DNA from: JAKAVN01 sp963734845
GTDB lineage: Bacteria > Desulfobacterota > Binatia > Binatales > Binataceae
NCBI GenBank assembly: GCA_963734845.1
Contig: CAVTIS010000010.1
Location: forward strand, 46,107-110,106
DNA: 64,000 nt
Direction: 5' to 3'
The position numbers were made by a program, and so were the translations under genes. Under the pieces are notes generated by a model. That model had not been told where the DNA came from, did no database searches, and saw only the letters and a program-made list of their open reading frames with translations. Below are positions 34,813 through 42,602 of the stretch, one piece after another. Numbering within the stretch: position 1 is the stretch's first letter; each line of letters opens with the position of its first letter.

Positions 34813-34941
34813 ATGAACCCAGCATCCCGCCAGCGCAACCGGCGCAATCGCAAACTCGCGCGCAAGCGCCGCACCGATCCGATCCAGTCGCGCAGGCGCA
34901 AGCTGCGGATGCGCAAAACGCGCAATCGCAAGGCGGGTTGA
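34813..34941 (+). CDS. Ultra-basic 42-residue protein, hypothetical
   Basis: ATG 34813 opens 42 codons; about half the residues are Arg or Lys (RQRNRRNRKLARKRR, then SRRRKLRMRKTRNRK), ending at TGA 34941. AAGGTGA precedes the ATG by about five bases, overlapping the carboxypeptidase stop, so translation could be coupled. The composition is like small ribosome-associated or nucleic-acid-binding proteins (bTHX- or COX24-like), but I cannot assign a family, and GC-rich coding bias could produce such an ORF by chance. Confidence 0.4.
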   Translation: MNPASRQRNRRNRKLARKRRTDPIQSRRRKLRMRKTRNRKAG

Positions 34942-34974
34942 TCCGCGCGCATTTTCCCTGGCCCCGTTTTTCTT

Positions 34975-35210
34975 GGGTCATCCCGCGCCGCGAGCGCGCC
35001 TGTTCGGTGAGGCGCCTTTTATCAGGTCATCCCGATAGCCGCGAGTCTGTTTCCTTTTGTCATCCTGCGCGAAGCGAAGGATCCCCGCGAAGCGATTCCT
35101 CCGGTGCCGCGCTACCCGGCGCTCCAGACGCCGACAAATCGAATCGCTGCGCGTAGATCCTTCGGCTGCGCTCGCAGACTCGCTTCGCTCAGGATGACTG
35201 AAGAAGGCCG
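34975..35210. repeat. Dispersed intergenic repeat, copy D
   Basis: Left part gtcatcctgcgcgaagcgaa ggatccc at about 35059-35085; right part gatccttcggctgcgctcgc...cttcgctcaggatgac at 35155-35198, again an inverted arrangement. A partial extra arm (gggtcatcccgcgccgcgag) starts at 34975. It fills most of the gap 34942-35398. The remaining 190 bases show nothing I can name. Confidence 0.65.
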
Positions 35211-35398
35211 TTCGTGAACGGCCCATCCAACTACGCGAAGCGGCACCGGAACGAATGCTTCGGTGCTGCTGTGTGTAGTCGCTACGGATGGGCCAGGACC
35301 GCCCATATGGCCGGCGCGCACGAGCACTTGCGAAGGGGCTTCGAATCGGGTGTTCTTGAAAGTACCGATCGGAAATTGCGTGTCAAGCGAGGAAGGCG

Positions 35399-35848
35399 AT
35401 GGATTCATCCAACTCGATTCAGCGCGAACTGACGATCGAGGCCGATCCGGCGACGGTCTTCGCATTCTTTACGGACCCACAGAGATTGGTCCGCTGGATA
35501 GGTGCATCCGCCACGCTCGATGTGCGCCCCGGTGGCTTGATGATGGTCGATGTTCAGCAAGGGCGCGTGGCTCGCGGTGAATTCAAGGAAGTCGTGCCGG
35601 TGACTCGACTGGCGTATACCTGGGGTTGGGAGGGCAGCGAGAATGTTCCGCCCGGTTCTTCCCTCATCGAGATCGATCTGATGCCAAAAGATGGCTCGAC
35701 AGTCGTCCATTTCACGCATAGCGGGCTGCCTCCCGACCAGGTGCCCGGTCATACGGAAGGCTGGAATCATTACCTTCCCCGGCTTGTGGTAGCGGCCTCC
35801 GGCGGTGACCCCGGCCCCGATCCCAGGTGCCAAAAGCGGCCGCAATAG
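35399..35848 (+). CDS. SRPBCC (AHSA1/START-like) domain protein
   Basis: A 149-residue protein with the helix-grip pattern: IQRELTIEADPATVFAFFTD at the N-terminus, LVRWIGASATLDVRPGG, then GEFKEVVPVTRLAYTWGWEG and a C-terminal amphipathic helix GHTEGWNHYLPRLV. This is the AHSA1-like subgroup, thought to bind small hydrophobic ligands; the ligand is unknown. ATG 35399 lies after GAGGAAGG. The C-terminus reads into a Pro/Arg tail. A cyclase gene follows after 77 bases. Confidence 0.82.
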   Translation: MDSSNSIQRELTIEADPATVFAFFTDPQRLVRWIGASATLDVRPGGLMMVDVQQGRVARGEFKEVVPVTRLAYTWGWEGSENVPPGSSLIEIDLMPKDGSTVVHFTHSGLPPDQVPGHTEGWNHYLPRLVVAASGGDPGPDPRCQKRPQ

Positions 35849-35925
35849 ATTGTCGGAGAAACGAGTATGACTTTTCCGATCCCCTGTAATTGGCTCGGTC
35901 GGTAAGAGCAGCAAGACCGTCCGCA

Positions 35926-37026
35926 ATGGCTCAGACGAAAGCCGCGCGAGATGGGGCAGCTTTGTCCGGATTCCCCCAAACGAGTGCTATCGAATGGCTG
36001 TTACGCGCCGGCGCCAGCGCCTCGTCACCCGGTTCCCTGCTTGGCGGGCTTTGCGATCGGCTTGTGCTGGAGCGGATGCCAATTGCTGCCGCACTCCTCA
36101 CGGTTGCCAGTCTCGATCCACTGGTCGCTTCAACCAGCCGGCGTTGGCAGCGCCATGATGGCCGCGTGATCGAAGAGGTGATGCTCCATGGGATGACGCT
36201 GGGGACGACCTCCGATGACCAAGTCGGTCTCCTGCTCACGCTCCCGGGAACGAAGCATCAGATCGAATGGTTTGCCGAGAGCCCTGGCGGTTTCACTGGC
36301 GAGCAACAGGCCTACCTCGAAACCATCGCTCTCACGTTGGTCGCGCCGCTGCAGGTTGTGGTCGAGCGCAGCGTTACGCGGAATCTTCTACAGGCTTATC
36401 TCGGTCGGCGCAGCGCCGAAAAAGTCCTCAGCGGCACCGTGCGGCGCGGAATCGGCGAGGTTATCGAGGCCGTGGTCTGGATCTCCGATCTGCGCGATTT
36501 CAGCCTGTTATCCGGAGCGCTGCCTCCCGATCAGGTAATCACCGCCCTTAACGATTGTTGCGCGCGACTAGTCGGCGCGATTCATCCCTATGGCGGCGAG
36601 GTGTTGAAGTTCATCGGCGATGGCCTGCTGGCCATCTTTCCGCTCGCCGCTGGTGGCGAAAACGTCGCCTGCGATGCTGCCATAGCCGCCGTGCGGGCCG
36701 CCCGCCACGGGATGGCGCGGCTCGATTCCGATCGGCTTGGGGCCGGTCTGCCGCCGTTACCGTTTGGAATCGGGCTCCATCTCGGCGCGGTTGTATATGG
36801 CAACATCGGTGCTGCCGATCGCCTCGACTTCACCGCGATAGGTCCCGCTGTGAACGTGGCAAGTCGGATCGAGGGACTATGCCGATCGCTGGCATGTCCA
36901 GTTCTTATTTCGAATGCGGTCGCAACGCGTTGCACGACGAGTTTGACCGCGGTCGGTCTTCATGCCCTCCGTGGCATCGCGCAACCGATTGAACTCTTCA
37001 CTCTGCCCGAACTGATCCAGATCTGA
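35926..37026 (+). CDS. Class III adenylate/guanylate cyclase with N-terminal GAF-like region
   Basis: A 366-residue soluble signalling protein that would make cAMP or cGMP. The N-terminal 170 residues resemble a sensory GAF-like module preceding the catalytic domain. Catalytic features are the metal Asp in VVWISDLRDFS, the substrate Lys and second metal Asp in EVLKFIGDGLLAIF, the purine Asp in DFTAIGPAVNVASRIEG, and the transition-state Asn/Arg in the same segment. All key residues for an active homodimer are present. ATG 35926 is chosen over an upstream TTG. Confidence 0.88.
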   Translation: MAQTKAARDGAALSGFPQTSAIEWLLRAGASASSPGSLLGGLCDRLVLERMPIAAALLTVASLDPLVASTSRRWQRHDGRVIEEVMLHGMTLGTTSDDQVGLLLTLPGTKHQIEWFAESPGGFTGEQQAYLETIALTLVAPLQVVVERSVTRNLLQAYLGRRSAEKVLSGTVRRGIGEVIEAVVWISDLRDFSLLSGALPPDQVITALNDCCARLVGAIHPYGGEVLKFIGDGLLAIFPLAAGGENVACDAAIAAVRAARHGMARLDSDRLGAGLPPLPFGIGLHLGAVVYGNIGAADRLDFTAIGPAVNVASRIEGLCRSLACPVLISNAVATRCTTSLTAVGLHALRGIAQPIELFTLPELIQI

Positions 37027-37030
37027 GCGC

Positions 37031-37069
37031 CACGGCGATACGGCACGGCGATACGGCACAGCGATACGG
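37031..37069. repeat. 13-bp tandem repeat, three units
   Basis: cacggcgatacgg occurs at 37031-37043 and 37044-37056 exactly, and at 37057-37069 with one change. It begins five bases after the cyclase stop. The remaining gap to kdsB (37070-37297) shows no RNA gene or convincing promoter. Confidence 0.8.
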
Positions 37070-37297
37070 ATGGATCGCCTGCTGGACGAACCTCGCGACC
37101 GCCCATCCTGTTGAAAAAGCGGGTATAGTCCAATTCCCTCGCCGCAGAACGTCGCGCCGATTTACCCTGTCAACGCCGCGCTGTGGAGCAAAATCCGGGC
37201 GCGAAATTGACATCATAGGGCGCCGCCAGCTACTAATTATTGTGCGCTCGCGCTCAGAGTCCCTCGGTTCCTACACAGTCCGTCCGGAGTCCCTTCA

Positions 37298-38041
37298 ATG
37301 CCCGCTGAAGTAGTCGGCGTCATCCCGGCGCGCTTTTCCTCGACCCGGCTGCCGGGCAAGGCGCTGGTCGAAATCGAGGGCGTGCCGATGGTCGTGCGGG
37401 TGTGGCGCCAGACAGCCAGGTCGCAGGCGCTCGGCCGCGTGATCGTCGCCACCGACGATGAGCGAATCGCGCGCGCGGTCTCGGTTGCGGGCGGCGAGGC
37501 GATGATGACTTCGCCGGCGCATCCAAGCGGCACCGATCGGATCGCGGAAGTCGCCGCCAAAGTGCCGGCCGATATTTATGTCAATGTGCAGGGCGACCTG
37601 CCGTTTATCGATCCGGCCGACCTCGACGCGCTGGCCGCGCCGATGCGCGCCGACGGCGAAATCGCGATGGCCACGCTGGCGACGCCGATCGCGGATGCCC
37701 ACGAGTGGCATAATCCCAACGTGGTGAAAGTGGTCTGCGACGCGCGGGGCAACGCGCTCTATTTTTCGCGCGCGCCGATTCCGTGGCCGCGCGAGGGTGC
37801 TGCGCCGCCCGCCGAGGCGCTGCGCCATATCGGGGTGTACGCCTACCGCCGCGACTTCCTGCTGCGCTTTGCGCAGCTTGAGCCGGGCGTGCTCGAGGCG
37901 TTGGAAAAGCTCGAACAACTGCGCGCGCTGGAGCGCGGCTTTCGTATCCGGGTGGTGGCTTCCGTGGCGCCTTCGCTTGAGGTAGATACAGCCGAGGACC
38001 TCACGCGAGCGCGCACGCACGCACGGCGGCTTGGCGGCTGA
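37298..38041 (+). CDS. kdsB: 3-deoxy-manno-octulosonate cytidylyltransferase
   Basis: Activates Kdo with CTP to CMP-Kdo for lipopolysaccharide inner core. The 247-residue protein carries VIPARFSSTRLPGKAL (residues 8-23), ATDDERIARA, and VNVQGDLPFIDP, with RHIGVYAYRRDFL further on, all KdsB hallmarks. Length is normal. It opens the long plus-strand run; pyrG follows after 19 bases. Confidence 0.95.
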   Translation: MPAEVVGVIPARFSSTRLPGKALVEIEGVPMVVRVWRQTARSQALGRVIVATDDERIARAVSVAGGEAMMTSPAHPSGTDRIAEVAAKVPADIYVNVQGDLPFIDPADLDALAAPMRADGEIAMATLATPIADAHEWHNPNVVKVVCDARGNALYFSRAPIPWPREGAAPPAEALRHIGVYAYRRDFLLRFAQLEPGVLEALEKLEQLRALERGFRIRVVASVAPSLEVDTAEDLTRARTHARRLGG

Positions 38042-38060
38042 CGCCGGGGAGGGTCCGATA

Positions 38061-39722
38061 TTGGATCGCGACAACAAGACCAAGTTCATCTTCGTAAGCG
38101 GCGGCGTGGTTTCATCGCTGGGCAAGGGACTGGCGGCGGCGTCGCTCGGCGCGCTGCTGGAAGGGCGAGGACTGCGCGTGACGCTGCTTAAGATGGACCC
38201 GTATATCAACGTCGATCCCGGCACGATGAGCCCGCTGCAGCACGGCGAAGTTTTCGTGACCGATGACGGCGCGGAAACCGACCTCGATCTCGGCCACTAC
38301 GAGCGCTTCCTTGAAACCCGGATGAGCCGGCGCAACAACTGCACCACCGGCCAGATCTACGACACCGTGATCCAGAAAGAGCGCCGCGGCGATTACCTCG
38401 GCGCGACCGTCCAGGTCATCCCGCACATCACCGACGAAATAAAAAAACGCATCCGCGAAGCCGCCGAAGGTTTCGACCTCGCGATCGTTGAGGTCGGCGG
38501 CACGGTCGGCGATATTGAGAGTCTGCCGTTCTTCGAGGCAATCCGCGAGTTCCGCTGGGACTACGGACGCGAAAACGTGCTCTACGTCCATCTGACCCTG
38601 GTGCCGTTCATCCCGGCGGCCGGCGAACTCAAGACCAAGCCGACCCAGCATAGCGTCAAGGAGCTGACCGGCCTCGGCATCCAGCCCGACATCCTCCTCT
38701 GCCGCAGCGATCGGCCGCTGGACAAGAAGGTCAAGGCCAAAATTGCGCACTTCTGCAACGTCGAAGAGAACTGCGTCATCTCGGCGCGCGACGTCGAATC
38801 GATCTATGAAGTGCCGCTGCGCTTTCACGAGGAAGGATTCGACCAGCGCGTGGTCGAAAAGCTCAACATCTGGACCGGCGCGCCCAACCTCGCCAAGTGG
38901 CGGCGGATCGTCAAGACCGTGCAGAACCCCAAGACCACGGTCAACGTCGCGGTGGTCGGCAAGTACGTCAACCTGGTCGATTCCTACAAGAGCCTGCACG
39001 AGGCGATCGCGCATGGCGCGATCGCCAACGAGGCGCGGGTCGTAATCGACTATGTCGACGCCGAAGAGCTGGAAAAGGGCAACCCGGCGACGCGCCTGGG
39101 GACGGCCGACGCGATTATCATTCCGGGCGGCTTCGGCGAGCGCGGGATCGAGGGCAAGATTCGCGCGGTGCGCTACGCGCGCGAGAACCGGGTGCCGATT
39201 CTCGGAATTTGCCTGGGCCTGCAGATGATGGTTATCGAAATTGCGCGCGACCTGGTTGGGCTCAAGAAGGCCAACTCGCGTGAGGTCCAGGAAGGCACGC
39301 CCGATCCCGTGATCGACATCATGGAGAACCAGAAGGCGGTCGATCGCAAGGGCGGCACGATGCGCCTGGGGGCGTACCCATGCGTCATCAGTTCCGGGTC
39401 GGTCGCGCTCTCGCTCTACCGCCGCAGCCGCATCTCCGAGCGCCATCGTCATCGCTACGAAGTCAATAACGCCTACCGCAAGACGCTGGAGGAGGCCGGC
39501 TTCAAGGCCACCGGCACTTCGCCCGACGATCAACTGGTCGAAATCATGGAACTCCAGGGCCATCCATGGTTCCTCGGCTGCCAGTTTCATCCCGAGTTGC
39601 GCTCGCGTCCGTGGGATTGCCATCCGCTGTTCCGCGGGCTCATCCGGGCGGCGGTCGTGCGGCGCGCCGAGACTGCGCCCGAGCGCTCGGCCAAGGTGCG
39701 TGCGCTCAAAGCGGTATCGTGA
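38061..39722 (+). CDS. pyrG: CTP synthase
   Basis: Makes CTP from UTP, ATP and glutamine. The 553-residue protein has an N-terminal amidoligase domain starting FIFVSGGVVSSLGKG and LKMDPYINVDPGTM, and a C-terminal class I glutamine amidotransferase with nucleophile Cys384 (GICLGLQMM) and the catalytic His-Glu in FHPEL. TTG 38061 is chosen since GGGGAGGG lies about eight bases upstream; TTG 38031 would overlap kdsB. CTP supply next to kdsB is functionally sensible. It overlaps kdsA by four bases. Confidence 0.96.
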   Translation: MDRDNKTKFIFVSGGVVSSLGKGLAAASLGALLEGRGLRVTLLKMDPYINVDPGTMSPLQHGEVFVTDDGAETDLDLGHYERFLETRMSRRNNCTTGQIYDTVIQKERRGDYLGATVQVIPHITDEIKKRIREAAEGFDLAIVEVGGTVGDIESLPFFEAIREFRWDYGRENVLYVHLTLVPFIPAAGELKTKPTQHSVKELTGLGIQPDILLCRSDRPLDKKVKAKIAHFCNVEENCVISARDVESIYEVPLRFHEEGFDQRVVEKLNIWTGAPNLAKWRRIVKTVQNPKTTVNVAVVGKYVNLVDSYKSLHEAIAHGAIANEARVVIDYVDAEELEKGNPATRLGTADAIIIPGGFGERGIEGKIRAVRYARENRVPILGICLGLQMMVIEIARDLVGLKKANSREVQEGTPDPVIDIMENQKAVDRKGGTMRLGAYPCVISSGSVALSLYRRSRISERHRHRYEVNNAYRKTLEEAGFKATGTSPDDQLVEIMELQGHPWFLGCQFHPELRSRPWDCHPLFRGLIRAAVVRRAETAPERSAKVRALKAVS

Positions 39723-40555
39723 GCAAACGCCAGGTAGCGGCGGGCGCGGTGGTTTTCGGCGGCCCGCGCCTCGTGCTGATCGCGGGGCCGTGCGTGATCG
39801 AAAGCCCCGAGGCCTGCCTGCGCCACGCGCAGCGGCTGGCCGCGATTTCGCGCACGAGCGGCGTTCCGATCGTTTTCAAGTCGTCGTTCGATAAAGCCAA
39901 TCGCACCAGCCAGGATTCGTTTCGCGGGCCCGGCCTGCAGGAGGGCTTGCGCGTGCTTGAACGGGTGAAGCGCGAAACGGGACTCCCGGTGCTGACCGAC
40001 ATTCATGAGCCCGCGCAGGCGGCTCCGACAGCCGAGGTGGCCGACGTGCTGCAGATTCCGGCGCTGCTTTCGCGCCAGACCGACCTGATAGCGGCGGCGG
40101 CGAGGACCAGCGCGGCGGTCAACCTGAAGAAGGGACAATTCCTCGCGCCGTGGGACATGCGTGCGGTAGTGGCCAAGGCCGAGAGCTTCGGCAGCAATCG
40201 CTTGATCGTCACGGAGCGCGGCTTCTCCTTCGGCTACAACAACCTGGTGAGCGATTTCCGCGCGCTGGTCATCATGCGCGCCTTCGGTTACCCGGTGGTG
40301 TTCGACGCGACCCACTCGGCGCAATTACCGGGCGCGGGCGGCGAGCGGTCGGGCGGCCAGCGCGAGTTCGTGGCGCCGCTGGCGCGCGCGGCGGCGGCGG
40401 TGGGCGTCGACGCGCTGTTCATGGAGGTGCATGAAGACCCCGACCATGCGCTGAGCGACGGTCCCAACTCCTATCCGCTCGATCTGCTCGCGGCCCTGCT
40501 CGCCGACGTCACGCGAATCGACGCGGCGGCGCGCGAGGCGGCGCGCCGCGATTAG
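39719..40555 (+). CDS. kdsA: 3-deoxy-8-phosphooctulonate synthase
   Basis: Condenses arabinose 5-phosphate with phosphoenolpyruvate to Kdo 8-phosphate. The 278-residue TIM-barrel protein has LIAGPCVIESPEACLRHA, FKSSFDKANRTS, LTDIHEP and VFDATHSAQLPG. GTG 39719 overlaps the pyrG stop (GTGA); upstream in-frame sequence lies within pyrG. The next gene starts four bases after its stop. Confidence 0.95.
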   Translation: MSKRQVAAGAVVFGGPRLVLIAGPCVIESPEACLRHAQRLAAISRTSGVPIVFKSSFDKANRTSQDSFRGPGLQEGLRVLERVKRETGLPVLTDIHEPAQAAPTAEVADVLQIPALLSRQTDLIAAAARTSAAVNLKKGQFLAPWDMRAVVAKAESFGSNRLIVTERGFSFGYNNLVSDFRALVIMRAFGYPVVFDATHSAQLPGAGGERSGGQREFVAPLARAAAAVGVDALFMEVHEDPDHALSDGPNSYPLDLLAALLADVTRIDAAAREAARRD

Positions 40556-40559
40556 CCAG

Positions 40560-40898
40560 TTGCGGCGCGTCACGGCGCGGCCGGCCGACGAGAGCCCGCG
40601 CTCCGCCTGGCGAGCGCTCTCGGACAACCTGGCGACCGCACTTGTGTTCCTCAGTTTTTTCGCCGCCCATTGGATCGCGCAGGCGATGGCGTGGGCCAAC
40701 GCTTCGCGCGGCACGGACTGGTACCTGCTCTTCGGCTTGCTCGGTTTGCCGCTGATTCATCTGGCGGGATCGCAAAGCGACAATTATTTTCTGCTGCTCT
40801 CAGTGCCCAACAGTTTAATCTGGGCCGCGGGCCTGACGTATCTGGCGGCCCGTTTCAGATCGCGCCTGGAGCGCACGCGGCGCGCCGGCAAGGATTGA
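40560..40898 (+). CDS. Small membrane protein in the LPS cluster, hypothetical
   Basis: A 112-residue protein with a basic N-terminus and about three hydrophobic segments (ATALVFLSFFAAHWIA, YLLFGLLGLPLIHLA, NSLIWAAGLTYLAARF) and a basic tail. The start is TTG 40560, four bases after kdsA. It lies where kdsC or kdsD is often found, but it has no resemblance to either. Position suggests a link to LPS or to the adjoining lptC, which is inference. Confidence 0.55.
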   Translation: MRRVTARPADESPRSAWRALSDNLATALVFLSFFAAHWIAQAMAWANASRGTDWYLLFGLLGLPLIHLAGSQSDNYFLLLSVPNSLIWAAGLTYLAARFRSRLERTRRAGKD

Positions 40899-40945
40899 TT
40901 TACACTCCAAACCCCCGCTGATAGCCTCATCGATGGAGCGACGCG

Positions 40946-41548
40946 ATGAGTCCGAAGCGGGTGGCCAAGGCGATGGGTCTGTTCGGCGCCGCGGCACTGG
41001 CAGTGGTGCTTGCGGTCGCTATCTATGTCGTACGCCATCGCGCCCCCGCCACCACCATGCAGCAGATGGCCGACCTTGTGCCCAGCGCGTTGCTGCACGC
41101 GCACAATCTCAAGTGGACGCAAATGAGTGGCGGCCAGAGCCAATGGCATCTGAGCGCGCGCGAGGCCAGTTACTCGCACGACAAGACCTCGCTGGTACTG
41201 ACCGACGCGGAATTGTCGATGGTTTCCAAGGACGGCAAGAACGTCGAGGTCTCCGCGCCGCGCGCGGAAATCTCGGTGACCGGCAATCATATCAACCAGG
41301 CCCACTTAAGCGGCGGCCTGCGGATCAATTACGGCGACTTCGTGCTGAAAACGGCCGAGGCGACCTTCTCTCCCGACAAAGACGTGGTTAATGCGCCCGG
41401 CCAGGTCGAAGTCCAGGGCCAGGGGATGACGGTTACTGGCGTGGGCCTTACCGGCCATCCCAATGAGCGCAACTTCACCCTGCTAAGCCAGACCAACACC
41501 GTGGTGATTCCAAAGAAGAGCAGTGATCTCAAATCAGGCAAGTCGTAA
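40946..41548 (+). CDS. lptC: LPS export protein LptC
   Basis: A 200-residue, single-span inner-membrane protein (helix AAALAVVLAVAIYVV, residues 15-29) with a periplasmic beta-jellyroll domain, which receives LPS from the LptBFG transporter and passes it to LptA. The domain pattern includes NLKWTQMSGGQSQWHLSARE and TLLSQTNTVVIP. Sequence conservation in LptC is low; context with lptA confirms it. Confidence 0.82.
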   Translation: MSPKRVAKAMGLFGAAALAVVLAVAIYVVRHRAPATTMQQMADLVPSALLHAHNLKWTQMSGGQSQWHLSAREASYSHDKTSLVLTDAELSMVSKDGKNVEVSAPRAEISVTGNHINQAHLSGGLRINYGDFVLKTAEATFSPDKDVVNAPGQVEVQGQGMTVTGVGLTGHPNERNFTLLSQTNTVVIPKKSSDLKSGKS

Positions 41549-41552
41549 CGGC

Positions 41553-42587
41553 ATGGCCCGCGCATCTCGCTTCTCGTGGCGCCGGCGGCGGCGCGCCGCG
41601 TCGCCGCTAAGTGTAATAACCGTGCTGGCGCTGTGCGCGAGCGCGCCGCATGGCGCGCTCGCGCAGGACGCGTCTTCCGCGCCTGAGGCCGCTGCGACGG
41701 CTCCCGCCGCAGCGGCCTCGAGCGCGGCGCTGCCGGGCGCGAGCATTCGCAAGCCGCCGCGCGCCGCCGCGGGCGGAGCGCCGGCGGCGAAGGCTGGGAG
41801 CGCGGATGCGACGGCGGCGGCACCGCCCGCAGAGGCGTCGCCCGCAGGGGCGGCCGCCGCGGGAGCGCCGGCGGCGTCAGCCGGTGTGACTCCGTCCGGC
41901 GAGACGTCCGCTCCGCCAACTACGGCCTCGCCGGGCTCTCCCGGCGGCGCCGAAGCGCCGGCCGCTCTCGCCACGGCCGCCCCGCGCGCGAAAGGCCGGG
42001 CCATCGCCAACGGCAAGCACCGGGCAGCGCAGCACGCGCATTCCGAAAGCGCCACGAAATCGACTTCGGCGAAAACGGATTCCAAAGATACAGCCACGGA
42101 TTCGAAGAACGACAAGGACAGCAAAGATAGCGACAGTCCGTTCTCGTCGATGCAGTTCTCGGGCAACAAGGGCCCGGTCGACATCAAGTCCGACACGCTG
42201 GATCTCGATTACAAGGGCAACGTCGTCACCTTTCGCGGCCACGTTCATGCGGTCCAGGCCGACGCGACCCTGACCAGCGATACGTTGACGGTGACCTATG
42301 GCAAGGACTTCCATGAGGTCCAAAAGATGGTCGCCAACGACAACGTGCGCATGAGTCAGGGCACGCGATGGGCGACCGGCGATCACGCGGTGCTCGACCA
42401 GGCCAAGCATACCGTGACGCTCACCGGCAGTCCTGTGGTCCACGACGGCGAGGATCAGGTGACCGGCAGCAAAATCACGGTGCATCTTGACACGGGCAAG
42501 AGCGAGGTCGAGGGAGCACGGGCGGTGTTCTTCCCTAAGGACAACAAAACCCGCGATAATAAGACAACCGTCGCTAAGTCGCCTTAG
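41553..42587 (+). CDS. lptA: LPS transport protein LptA with long low-complexity N-terminal region
   Basis: A 344-residue periplasmic LPS bridge protein. The signal peptide ends ALA before QDASS. Residues 40-195 are an Ala/Pro/Gly/Ser-rich, then Lys/Asp/Ser-rich segment, and only residues 196-330 form the OstA/LptA jellyroll (DIKSDTLDLDYKGNVVTFRG, HTVTLTGSPVVHDGEDQVTG). Typical LptA proteins are about 180 residues, so the long linker is unusual. ATG 41553 lies four bases after lptC; GTG 41523 would overlap lptC. lptB, normally next, is absent. Confidence 0.85.
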   Translation: MARASRFSWRRRRRAASPLSVITVLALCASAPHGALAQDASSAPEAAATAPAAAASSAALPGASIRKPPRAAAGGAPAAKAGSADATAAAPPAEASPAGAAAAGAPAASAGVTPSGETSAPPTTASPGSPGGAEAPAALATAAPRAKGRAIANGKHRAAQHAHSESATKSTSAKTDSKDTATDSKNDKDSKDSDSPFSSMQFSGNKGPVDIKSDTLDLDYKGNVVTFRGHVHAVQADATLTSDTLTVTYGKDFHEVQKMVANDNVRMSQGTRWATGDHAVLDQAKHTVTLTGSPVVHDGEDQVTGSKITVHLDTGKSEVEGARAVFFPKDNKTRDNKTTVAKSP

Positions 42588-42602
42588 CGAGCGGCGATCA
42601 AC

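Noticed and set aside
34514..34981. Minus-strand Cys/Ala-rich ORF behind dacA
   Set aside because: Opposes the Ala/Pro-rich dacA tail and the basic small ORF; composition explained by those strands.
38112..39623. 503-codon ORF opposite pyrG
   Set aside because: Antisense shadow of a high-GC gene; composition random, no family motif.
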